Shown piece by piece: positions 5,459 to 12,236 of a stretch of 18,300 nucleotides of DNA. The notes beneath the pieces were generated by a model. The model was not told the DNA's origin. It searched no databases and saw only the letters and a program-made list of their open reading frames with translations. Position 1 is the first letter of the stretch; the number at the start of each line of letters is the position of its first letter. Position numbers and translations under genes: made by a program. The DNA is from UMGS1484 sp045593325 (lineage in GTDB: Bacteria > Bacillota > Clostridia > Oscillospirales > Acutalibacteraceae): the NCBI GenBank assembly GCA_045593325.1, contig JAZNWL010000013.1:1-18300 (forward strand). The letters are read 5' to 3'.

Positions 5459-6967
5459 TTGAGTCTTTATGACGCTATTTATACAAGACAATCGGTTGAC
5501 AGAATAGACAGCATATCCGTTGAAAGTCAAGTCGAGTTTTGTAAAAAGGAAGTGACAGGAGAAAGTTATAAAGTTTATACCGACAAGGGTTATAGTGGCA
5601 AAAACATAGACCGCCCTGCGTTTCAAGACCTGTTGCGTGATATTGAGGCAGGTAAAGTAAACCGTGTAATTGTTTACCGACTTGACCGTATCAGCCGTTC
5701 GGTGCTTGACTTTGCCAATTTAATTGAAGTGTTTCAAAAGAACAAGGTTGACTTTGTCAGTACAATGGAAAAATTCGACACTTCAACACCAATTGGCAAG
5801 GCTATGCTGATGATCGTAATGATTTTTGCACAGCTTGAGCGTGAGACCATCCAACAGCGTGTTATTGATGCCTATTCATCCCGTAGCAAACGTGGTTTTT
5901 ATATGGGCGGCAGAGTACCGTTTGGATTTGAACTTGTTGAAACAACCATAGACGGAATACGAACAAAAATGTATAAGCCTATTGAGGAAGAAGCAGAGGT
6001 TATCAGATTGATTTTTTCAATGTATTCTAAGCCTCAAACCTCGTTTGGCGATGTTATGCGTTATTTGGAAGAGCACGGCATACGAAAGCGTGACGGCAAA
6101 CTCTTTAATCGAAGCCGATTGCGTGATGTGGTAATCAACCCTGCGTATGTAAAAGCCGATTATCAGCTTTATGAATTCTTTAAAGCGCAAGGCACAAACA
6201 TTGTCAATAACCCAGGGGATTTTATCGGTATAAACGGAGCGTATCTTTATTCGGGCGACAATCTTAAGCGAAAAACAATATCTTTAGTTGGTCACACATT
6301 GGTTTTGGCACCGCACGAGGGGCTCGTTGATTCGGCAACGTGGATTAAATGCCGTTCCAAGTGCTTGAACAATCAAAGCGTTGCACGACCTATCAAAGCA
6401 AAAGCTACTTGGCTTGCGGGTAAAATCAAATGTGCCAACTGCGGATATGCTTTAACCGCTAAGATTTATAAGTGCAAAACTAAGTCCGATAATCGTTATT
6501 ATCTCTGCACAAACAAATACCACGCAGGTGGATGTCATTTTGGCTCTTTGGATGCTGATGTTGTGGATGACATTGTATTCAAAGAAATGCAGAAGAAATT
6601 AGTGGAATTCGAGACACTGTCAAAGAAAAAGCAGGACGGCTGTAACCTGCAAGTTGTAAAACTTAAAACACGTATCGAAGAGATTGACAAAGAAATATCC
6701 TCTTTGCTCGAAAAAATCTCCGCAGCAAATGACACGGTAATGCAGTACATAAATAACCGTGTTGCCGAGCTTGATGCCGAAAAGAAAGAACTCGGTGCCG
6801 AGATTCTATCGCTTGACAATAACCATACAAGCGATGTGGGAGAAATCAGCGGATATTTTGAGCATTGGGATGAACTGTCGGTTAGCGACAAAATCACGGT
6901 GGTTGACTGCCTGATAGAGCGCATAACCGCCTCAAAAGAAAGCATTGAAATCAAGTGGAAGATATAA
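5459..6967 (+). CDS. Large serine recombinase (integrase of the element)
   Basis: This 502-residue site-specific recombinase integrates and excises the element through a covalent phosphoserine. The catalytic domain starts at once: Y8-T-R-Q-S12 gives the nucleophile Ser12 and Arg10; D-K-G-Y-S-G-K-N-I-D-R-P-A-F and Y73-R-L-D-R-I-S-R-S81 are the other hallmarks. A recombinase DNA-binding domain follows, then a zinc ribbon with C325-x2-C328 and later C-T-N and G-G-C cysteines, and a coiled coil rich in K/E near 385-440. The start is the rare TTG at 5459, chosen because AAGGGAG (5446-5452) lies 6 bp before it and no ATG exists in frame; TTG at 5438 lacks a ribosome site. Length and layout match the Tn4451 TnpX/Tn5397 TndX class. 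It is the last element gene, so the right attachment site should lie within the next 130 bp. Confidence 0.95.
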   Translation: MSLYDAIYTRQSVDRIDSISVESQVEFCKKEVTGESYKVYTDKGYSGKNIDRPAFQDLLRDIEAGKVNRVIVYRLDRISRSVLDFANLIEVFQKNKVDFVSTMEKFDTSTPIGKAMLMIVMIFAQLERETIQQRVIDAYSSRSKRGFYMGGRVPFGFELVETTIDGIRTKMYKPIEEEAEVIRLIFSMYSKPQTSFGDVMRYLEEHGIRKRDGKLFNRSRLRDVVINPAYVKADYQLYEFFKAQGTNIVNNPGDFIGINGAYLYSGDNLKRKTISLVGHTLVLAPHEGLVDSATWIKCRSKCLNNQSVARPIKAKATWLAGKIKCANCGYALTAKIYKCKTKSDNRYYLCTNKYHAGGCHFGSLDADVVDDIVFKEMQKKLVEFETLSKKKQDGCNLQVVKLKTRIEEIDKEISSLLEKISAANDTVMQYINNRVAELDAEKKELGAEILSLDNNHTSDVGEISGYFEHWDELSVSDKITVVDCLIERITASKESIEIKWKI

Positions 6968-7097
6968 AAAATTGACGTCGCAAAAGCATTTCACCATTGT
7001 TGTTCAGGCGAAGCATTACGCTTGACCCAAGACCGCTTGAACAGTAAAAACTTTTATGCCTTCAACCCTTCTTTTGATTAATTTTTGCAACAAGCAA
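6968..7097. other. Gene-free end region; probable right junction of the element
   Basis: The 326 bp between recombinase and esterase hold no gene. The first 130 bp contain an imperfect 43-bp dyad: TGTTCAGGCG (7001-7010) against CGCTTGAACA (7034-7043), nine of ten pairing plus one G-T. An inner AAGC/GCTT pair lies within it, and CGCTTGA is repeated at 7019-7025 and 7034-7040. A dyad of this size suits an attachment site for a serine recombinase, but could also be a weak terminator for its gene. The rest (7128-7226) shows nothing beyond AT-rich DNA before the esterase promoter. Confidence 0.35.
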
Positions 7098-7127
7098 GAG
7101 CAGATGAGAAACCTCGTCTGCTCTTTG
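7098..7127 (+). terminator. Rho-independent terminator with AAAC loop
   Basis: GAGCAGATGAG (7098-7108) pairs with CTCGTCTGCTC (7113-7123) with one wobble around the loop AAAC, followed by TTTG. Stem core and loop closely resemble the terminator at 9531, downstream of the esterase, which suggests that this one belongs to the host chromosome. Confidence 0.7.
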
Positions 7128-7226
7128 TATGTATTGAAACATTTATTAAGTTTTATTAATTGGGAAACCAAATAATAATCATATATTCGTATTCATCGCG
7201 GTAACGAACACCATACCAGTCACCCC

Positions 7227-7255
7227 TTGACATTTTTTCTTTTTGCATATAAAAT
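7227..7255 (+). promoter_or_regulatory. Promoter of the esterase gene
   Basis: A perfect -35 box TTGACA (7227-7232) and TAAAAT (7250-7255) are 17 bp apart. The -10 box lies inside the left half of a 38-bp palindrome, so anything binding the palindrome would block this promoter. Confidence 0.65.
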
Positions 7256-7278
7256 ATAATTATATTTTATATGCAAAA
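7241..7278. repeat. Perfect 38-bp palindrome overlapping promoter and leader
   Basis: The half-site TTTTGCATATAAAATATAA (7241-7259) is followed by its exact reverse complement (7260-7278). It covers the -10 box and the start of the leader, and ends 2 bp before the AGGAGG ribosome site (7280-7285). It could be an operator for a dimeric or tetrameric regulator, or fold as an RNA hairpin next to the ribosome site. Confidence 0.75.
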
Positions 7279-7293
7279 CAGGAGGAGATTATT

Positions 7294-9513
7294 TTGAAAC
7301 GATTGTTCATTTTGCTTTTAGCTCTTTGCTGTTCGGTTACACCTTTGGGTGTTTGTGCCCAATCAACTCTTAATATGGTGGTCTTATCCGATAAAACAGT
7401 TACCACCTTTGGGCGCACCTACTACGGCGAAAAAGGAACCGCTCTACATTTCAACTGGTCCAATTCAGGGTTCCAGTTCACCTTCACAGGGACCACGGTT
7501 AGCGCCCTTCTTTCTGCAAATAATTCCGTATCTTCCGGCACGTACATTAACGTATTTGTAGACGATAACGAGCCCGTTACCATAGCTCTTCCCAACCGCC
7601 AAAACAACACCGTGGTTTTGGCAGAGGGATTGGAAAACAAAACCCATAAAATTCGAGTGGTTAAACGTTCTGAAAATGTTTGGGGCGGCACCGTCTGTGT
7701 AAACCATTTGTTAATTGACGGCGTTATGGGAACCCCTCCTCAAAACGCGACACGGAAAATTGAAGTCATTGGGGACTCCATTACCTGTGGGTACGGTAAC
7801 CTGGTAACTGCCGATACTGCCGCCGGGGGCTACCATGCCAAAGAAGAAGACGGAACCAACACCTACGCAACGTTAGCGGCAAGTTATTTTGGAGCCGATT
7901 GCCAGGTGATTGCCCGCAGCAGTCTGGGATTCAGCTGTGACAGCAGTGGAAACAAAAATCTGCTCATGTCTAAAATATATCCGTATACCGACTACCTTTC
8001 CGGTGGTGGCGACCAATCCCCTGCCTGGGATTTTAATACCAACCCCTCGGACGTTGTTATTCTTGCCTTGGGCACCAATGACACCGCCAATCCTGACAGT
8101 GCTGACTACGAAGCCAAAGCACGGGAAATGCTTTCTTTGGTACGGGAAAAGAATCCCAATGCTCATATTATCTGGGCTTATGGTATGATGACCGGGTCCC
8201 GTAGCACCGCTTTACAGCAAGTGGTACAAGAAGCCAATGACAATGGCGACACCAAGGTATATTACCATGGATTGACTCTGCAAAAAAACATTGAAAACGG
8301 CATTGGCGGCGGCGGTCATCCCAGCATGGCTTCTCACGTTTACAACAGTAAAACCTTAGCGGCTTTGATTGCCCAGGTAACCGGTTGGAAAACCATTACT
8401 CCTGTAGAATATGAGTCTTTGGAAGCCACCGACGAGATTATGCTGTACGATGGCGAAGCCACCACTGGACTCTCCCCTGCTTTCAGCACCCAACTTTCTT
8501 TAGACTCGGAACACACCCAAGGTAACACCTCTTTAAAAATGAACTATACCACCGCCATTGATCAAACCAACAAGGTTGGCGGTATGGTCATTATTCCCTT
8601 GGCAGAAGCCGTGGATTTATCCCAAGCCAAAACCGTTACCTTTGATCTATATTTAGCCGATGCACTGTCTGGCTCTCATGGGTTACAAGTCAACTTTGCC
8701 ACCACAGGACAAGATGGATATAATACTTTGGTAAGTTTAAACAACCAAACCCAAGGCTGGCATAGTTTCACCATTGATACCACTTCCATCTCCCCTGCCA
8801 CCAATACTGCAAACTGGGCAAGCATTGCCAAAATTCGGGTTACATGGATGAACTATTACCAAGCAGGCCCTACCTATTTCTTATTGGATAACATGAAAGC
8901 TCAAACAGCACAATCCGGAATCATTCAACTGCCTTATGAAGCGGTTACCGACCCTGACCGTCAAGCGGCAGAACAAGTCATCAGCCAAATTGCTTCCTTG
9001 CAGGTCAACAATCGGCAGTCGGTTATCAATACCCGAGCCGCCTACGAAGCATTAACCGATGTTCAAAAATCCATGGTTCCCTCTATTCAAAAACTGGTGG
9101 AGGCGGAATCGGCTCTTGACCAAAAAGATGCCGACCAACAAGCGGCTGATCAGGTAATTGCCGCTATTGACGCCTTGACAGGAGAAGACCAACAAGCCAT
9201 TCAAGCGGCAAGAACCGCCTACGATTCTTTAACCGACACCCAAAAACAACTGGTAACCAACCTTGCCAAATTAGAACAATGGGAACAACAAGACCCTCAA
9301 AAGATTCTTTATGGTGATGTGAACCAAGATGAATCCGTAGATGCCAAAGATGCTTTAATGATTTTGAAATCGGCAGTAGGAAAAATCACGTTAACCGAAG
9401 CCCAGAGAGAACTGGCAGAATTGAATGGTGATGGTGTCATCAATGCCAAAGATGCTTTGCTTGTGTTGAAAAAGGCTGTGGGAAAAATTGAAACCTTCCC
9501 TGTGGAGCAATAA
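7294..9513 (+). CDS. Secreted GDSL/CE2-type carbohydrate esterase with C-terminal dockerin
   Basis: This 739-residue extracellular enzyme probably removes acetyl groups from plant polysaccharide. Order of parts: signal peptide M-K-R-L-F-I-L-L-L-A-L ending near V-C-A; a CE2-like N-terminal beta-sandwich (about 25-140); an SGNH hydrolase domain with G160-D161-S162 (nucleophile Ser162), G260-T-N262-D263 and H342-P-S; a beta-rich carbohydrate-binding-like domain (about 375-545); two related helical repeats (about 553-665, each with R-x-A-Y-x-x-L-T-D-x-Q-K); and a type I dockerin from G674. Calcium positions are D675, N677, D679, D683, D686 and E709, N711, D713, N717, D720. The dockerin implies docking on a cohesin scaffold. 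The Asp expected before the catalytic His is Gly (G-G-G-G-H-P), so a Ser-His dyad is likely. TTG 7294 was chosen because AGGAGG lies 8 bp before it and the signal peptide starts there. Confidence 0.9.
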   Translation: MKRLFILLLALCCSVTPLGVCAQSTLNMVVLSDKTVTTFGRTYYGEKGTALHFNWSNSGFQFTFTGTTVSALLSANNSVSSGTYINVFVDDNEPVTIALPNRQNNTVVLAEGLENKTHKIRVVKRSENVWGGTVCVNHLLIDGVMGTPPQNATRKIEVIGDSITCGYGNLVTADTAAGGYHAKEEDGTNTYATLAASYFGADCQVIARSSLGFSCDSSGNKNLLMSKIYPYTDYLSGGGDQSPAWDFNTNPSDVVILALGTNDTANPDSADYEAKAREMLSLVREKNPNAHIIWAYGMMTGSRSTALQQVVQEANDNGDTKVYYHGLTLQKNIENGIGGGGHPSMASHVYNSKTLAALIAQVTGWKTITPVEYESLEATDEIMLYDGEATTGLSPAFSTQLSLDSEHTQGNTSLKMNYTTAIDQTNKVGGMVIIPLAEAVDLSQAKTVTFDLYLADALSGSHGLQVNFATTGQDGYNTLVSLNNQTQGWHSFTIDTTSISPATNTANWASIAKIRVTWMNYYQAGPTYFLLDNMKAQTAQSGIIQLPYEAVTDPDRQAAEQVISQIASLQVNNRQSVINTRAAYEALTDVQKSMVPSIQKLVEAESALDQKDADQQAADQVIAAIDALTGEDQQAIQAARTAYDSLTDTQKQLVTNLAKLEQWEQQDPQKILYGDVNQDESVDAKDALMILKSAVGKITLTEAQRELAELNGDGVINAKDALLVLKKAVGKIETFPVEQ

Positions 9514-9530
9514 ATCGTTTATGTATAACC

Positions 9531-9558
9531 AAAGAGCAGACGAAACCGTCTGCTCTTT
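9531..9558. terminator. Bidirectional terminator between convergent genes
   Basis: AAAGAGCAGACG (9531-9542) and its exact complement (9547-9558) form a 12-bp stem with loop AAAC and a T run on the + side. The A tract on the left gives a T run on the - strand, so it can stop both the esterase transcript and the opposing dehydrogenase operon, whose stop codon is 6 bp away. Confidence 0.85.
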
Positions 9559-9563
9559 TTTCT

Positions 9564-10289
9564 TCATATTACCATGCCGCCGTTGACACCAAGAACCTGC
9601 CCTGTAACAAAAGATGCCCCCTCACTGCACAAAAAAGCAACGACATCGGCTACTTGTTGGGGAGTCCCCAGTTTCATTAACGGAGTTTCTTCTTTCAGTG
9701 CCCATTTATCCTCTTCAGACAAATGCCCGTTCATTTGGGTTTCAATTACCCCCGGGGAAACACAGTTTACCCGCACCCCTGAGGGACCCAATTCTTTGGC
9801 AAGGGCTTTAGTGAAACTGATGACCGCCCCTTTGGAAGCAGAATACACCGTTTCACAGGAACCGCCGATTTCTCCCCACATGGAAGACAGGGTAACAATG
9901 CTCCCCTTGTGGGCAGAAACCATGATTTTTGCAGCCTCTTTACAACACAAGAATGTGCCGCCCATATTCACGTTCATCATGGTTTGATATTGTTCATAGG
10001 TGGTATCGGTTACCAACTGTTGAGGTAACGCCACCCCTGCATTGCACACCAAAGCGTCCAACCCGCCAAAAGCGGCGGTTACCCGGCCAAACAGGTCTTT
10101 GACCTGTTCTTCTTTGGAAACGTCACAGCAAATAGGAAGGATATCAGGATATTGGATTTTCAATTCCCGGGCTTTTTCCTTGGCAGATCGATAACAAAAT
10201 GCCACCTGCCAACCGTCTTTGGCAAACCGCTCCACCAGGGCTTTTCCGATACCACGGGTTCCCCCGGTAATCAGCACCCGTTTAGCCAT
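9564..10289 (-). CDS. Short-chain dehydrogenase/reductase (FabG-like)
   Basis: This 241-residue NAD(P)-dependent oxidoreductase has a classical SDR Rossmann fold. Visible motifs are T8-G-G-T-R-G-I-G15 (cofactor loop), N83-A-G85, N108, catalytic S136, Y149-S-A-S-K153, P179-G after the sheet, and a C-terminal V-T-G-Q-x-x-x-V-N-G-G. C-Y-R-S after the second strand has an Arg where NADP-preferring members do. The substrate is unknown: FabG-like proteins include sugar and polyol dehydrogenases. Its start overlaps the end of the UroD-like gene by 8 bp, so translation is coupled. It is the last gene of the AraC-UroD-SDR operon, which argues for a catabolic role rather than housekeeping fatty acid synthesis. 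Confidence 0.9.
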   Translation of the reverse strand: MAKRVLITGGTRGIGKALVERFAKDGWQVAFCYRSAKEKARELKIQYPDILPICCDVSKEEQVKDLFGRVTAAFGGLDALVCNAGVALPQQLVTDTTYEQYQTMMNVNMGGTFLCCKEAAKIMVSAHKGSIVTLSSMWGEIGGSCETVYSASKGAVISFTKALAKELGPSGVRVNCVSPGVIETQMNGHLSEEDKWALKEETPLMKLGTPQQVADVVAFLCSEGASFVTGQVLGVNGGMVI

Positions 10290-11304
10290 GGGGATTCTCC
10301 TTATAATACGCCGCTACCGTGGCAAAGAAGCAATCAGCATTGTCTAAAGAAGCATCAGGAGGAATGTCGCATCCGGAAGAAGGAATAAAATTCTTCATGC
10401 TCCCGCATTTTTCAAGAACCGAAAAGGTTTCTTCTTTCATGGTTTCCACCGTGCCGGTTTTAAAGGCGGTAACGGGTGAAACGTTGCCGGAAAAGAGGGT
10501 ATCGGCCGGAATCTGTTCCTTAATATCATTCAAATCAATGGCATCACCGAAGTGATACAAATCAGCGCCTGTTTCCAGAATATCCTCCAACTGACGGGGC
10601 ACGTAGGGTCCGCAGTTATGATAACAACAAATAAAAGTTTCGTCCTGCAAAGATTGGAAGATCTCTTTTACATAGGGCACCGAAAATTCTTCGTTCAGCA
10701 CGGGAGAAAGCAACCCTGCGGCGGGTTCTGCCATAACGATACCGTCTGCCCCTGCGGCTTTCATTGCGCCGATATATTCTTTTAAAAAGGCTGTGGTTTT
10801 TTCCAGAATACTTTCCAGCATTTCAGGTTCTTCCACACAAGCGATCATAACGTTGGACATATCCAGCAAACGGCCTGCCAAGGAGAAGGGGCCAATGCAC
10901 CCAGCCAATACAGGGCGGTCGGTAATTTCCTGTTTTGCCAAACGGATGGCTTCCACATAAATCCCAGTTCTGCCTGCACCCACTGAGGGAACCGACAAGG
11001 ATTCGGCTTCTTCGGGAGAATCAATATCCAAAATGGGAGCCGCAACGGTGGGAACTTCATGGTCAGAAAACACCACTTCTGCCCCGAACGCTTCGGCTTC
11101 CACCGACAGATCCATAGGACCAACCGCCGCCGCCATATCATATTTTTTGGCAATGGCAATCATACAATCTGCCTGAACACGGCTATTGGTAACCACGTCC
11201 TTCACCGAACAACCCAGCAGTTGACACCCCGGGAAACTAAACACAGGCAAAGGTTTTTTCACAGGCGCGTTTTTGTATTCCATTTTCCATTGTTGCATAT
11301 TCAT
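10282..11304 (-). CDS. Uroporphyrinogen decarboxylase (UroD/MtaA)-family protein, probable methyltransferase
   Basis: This 340-residue protein has the TIM-barrel UroD superfamily fold, in which MtaA/MtbA/CmuA-type members move methyl groups between corrinoid proteins and thiols. The zinc site of that branch is visible: H229-N-C231-G and a late C312 in S-S-G-C-D-I-P-P, matching H-x-C and the G-C of MtaA-type enzymes. Other family features are G-C-I-G-P-F-S-L-A-G (about 135-144) and A-D-G-I-V-M-A-E-P (about 186-194). It is not a heme-pathway UroD: the context is wrong and the zinc ligands are present. No corrinoid protein or reactivase gene lies nearby, so the partner must be elsewhere or the reaction differs. 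The start ATG follows AGGAGG by 10 bp; it begins 14 bp after the AraC stop. Confidence 0.85.
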   Translation of the reverse strand: MNMQQWKMEYKNAPVKKPLPVFSFPGCQLLGCSVKDVVTNSRVQADCMIAIAKKYDMAAAVGPMDLSVEAEAFGAEVVFSDHEVPTVAAPILDIDSPEEAESLSVPSVGAGRTGIYVEAIRLAKQEITDRPVLAGCIGPFSLAGRLLDMSNVMIACVEEPEMLESILEKTTAFLKEYIGAMKAAGADGIVMAEPAAGLLSPVLNEEFSVPYVKEIFQSLQDETFICCYHNCGPYVPRQLEDILETGADLYHFGDAIDLNDIKEQIPADTLFSGNVSPVTAFKTGTVETMKEETFSVLEKCGSMKNFIPSSGCDIPPDASLDNADCFFATVAAYYKENPHG

Positions 11305-11318
11305 ATTCGTGTATCCTC

Positions 11319-12104
11319 CTAATTGCGAGGTAATTTAGACGGAGAAAAGCCGTAATACCCTTTAAAACATTTTGAAAAATAATGGGCAGAATCATAACCC
11401 AACCGTAAAGCCACTTCCCCCACCGAACATTTTTCCTGACTCAGCAAAGCAAGGGCTTTTTGCATTTTATACTGCAAGGTGTATTCTTTAATAGTCATGC
11501 CGTTGACCGAGGCAAACACATTGCCCACGTAATGGGGAGAATGATACAACCCTGCGGCAATTTCATCCACCCGAATGGGTTTATGAATATTTTGTTTCAC
11601 GTAGAGTTTGACCTTGTTGGATAATATCACCTTGGGGTCCTGCTCCTCCCCCCTTTTTTCCAGGCTGTACAAAGCGGGAATTAACCCCACCAGCAAAGGA
11701 GCAGAAAAGGATGCAAAGGGCACGTTGTCACACAAGGCTTTATCGGACATATCTTCCAGGGAACGGGAAAGTTCCGCCAGTTGAGCGGTATAACTTTTGG
11801 GAAAGGTGATGACCCCGTAAGACGCCAAGGGAACCAGGTTGGTTTGAAACCCAACGTACAAAAAAGAGGCGGGATCACGGGAGGTTATCCGATGAACGGT
11901 TCCTTTGGGAACCAAGGCAAAATCTCCGCGGGTAAGGTTTGTGGACTCCTCCCCTACCAACAAGGTAACGGGGCCTTTCAGGACATATAGTATTTCATCA
12001 CAAACATGGGTATGTTCAAAGCCGTCCCAACAAGTGTCGGTTAGCATATGCCCCATAAATTCCAAGCGAATATCCGCATCCAAATCGGCTTGTAAACGAT
12101 TCAT
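11319..12104 (-). CDS. AraC-family regulator with cupin sensor domain
   Basis: This 261-residue transcription factor has an N-terminal cupin for small-molecule sensing (about 30-75: H-T-H-V-C-D-E-I-L-Y-V-L-K-G, then G-D-F-A-L-V-P-K-G-T-V-H-R-I) and two C-terminal HTH motifs (about 163-258), ending in the AraC signature G-Y-D-S-A-H-Y-F-S-K-C-F-K-G-Y-Y-G-F-S-P-S. ATG 12104 was chosen over 12110 because it is 8 bp from AAGGAG; the other is only 2 bp away. It leads the operon with the UroD-like and SDR genes and most likely controls it, and so itself. The inducer is unknown; a sugar or other plant-derived small molecule is plausible for this cupin type. Confidence 0.9.
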   Translation of the reverse strand: MNRLQADLDADIRLEFMGHMLTDTCWDGFEHTHVCDEILYVLKGPVTLLVGEESTNLTRGDFALVPKGTVHRITSRDPASFLYVGFQTNLVPLASYGVITFPKSYTAQLAELSRSLEDMSDKALCDNVPFASFSAPLLVGLIPALYSLEKRGEEQDPKVILSNKVKLYVKQNIHKPIRVDEIAAGLYHSPHYVGNVFASVNGMTIKEYTLQYKMQKALALLSQEKCSVGEVALRLGYDSAHYFSKCFKGYYGFSPSKLPRN

Positions 12105-12139
12105 AATCATATCTCCTTGAGGTAGCCTCAGTTGGGTTC

Positions 12140-12168
12140 ATTGTACTAAATCACCTACCAAAAATCAA
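12140..12168 (-). promoter_or_regulatory. Promoter of the araC-uroD-SDR operon
   Basis: On the minus strand TTGATT (12168-12163) and TACAAT (12145-12140) are 17 bp apart. A small dyad TGAGG-TAG-CCTCA (12118-12130) lies between the -10 box and the start codon and overlaps the ribosome site region; it might be an operator. Confidence 0.6.
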
Positions 12169-12190
12169 CCCTATTTTGAAAATTTCACAA

Positions 12191-12236
12191 TAAAAAATGT
12201 GCATGGCAATGAAAGGTTGCCATGCACGTTTTTTAT
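12191..12236 (-). terminator. Terminator of the csoR-copA operon
   Basis: The perfect 11-bp stem GTGCATGGCAA (12199-12209) / TTGCCATGCAC (12217-12227) has a 7-nt loop. The flanking A and T tracts give a U run in either direction. On the minus strand it follows the copA stop codon within a few bases. Confidence 0.85.

Noticed and set aside
1511..7012. CAGGCGAA at 1511-1518 and 7005-7012, and TTATGCCTT at 1642-1650 and 7054-7062, as attachment repeats
   Set aside because: Matches of 8-9 bp are near chance for regions of this size, the surrounding bases do not align, and the two pairs imply different ends.
7243..7293. Esterase start at TTG 7243
   Set aside because: It lies inside the palindrome upstream of the ribosome site and would bury the signal peptide behind a polar leader.
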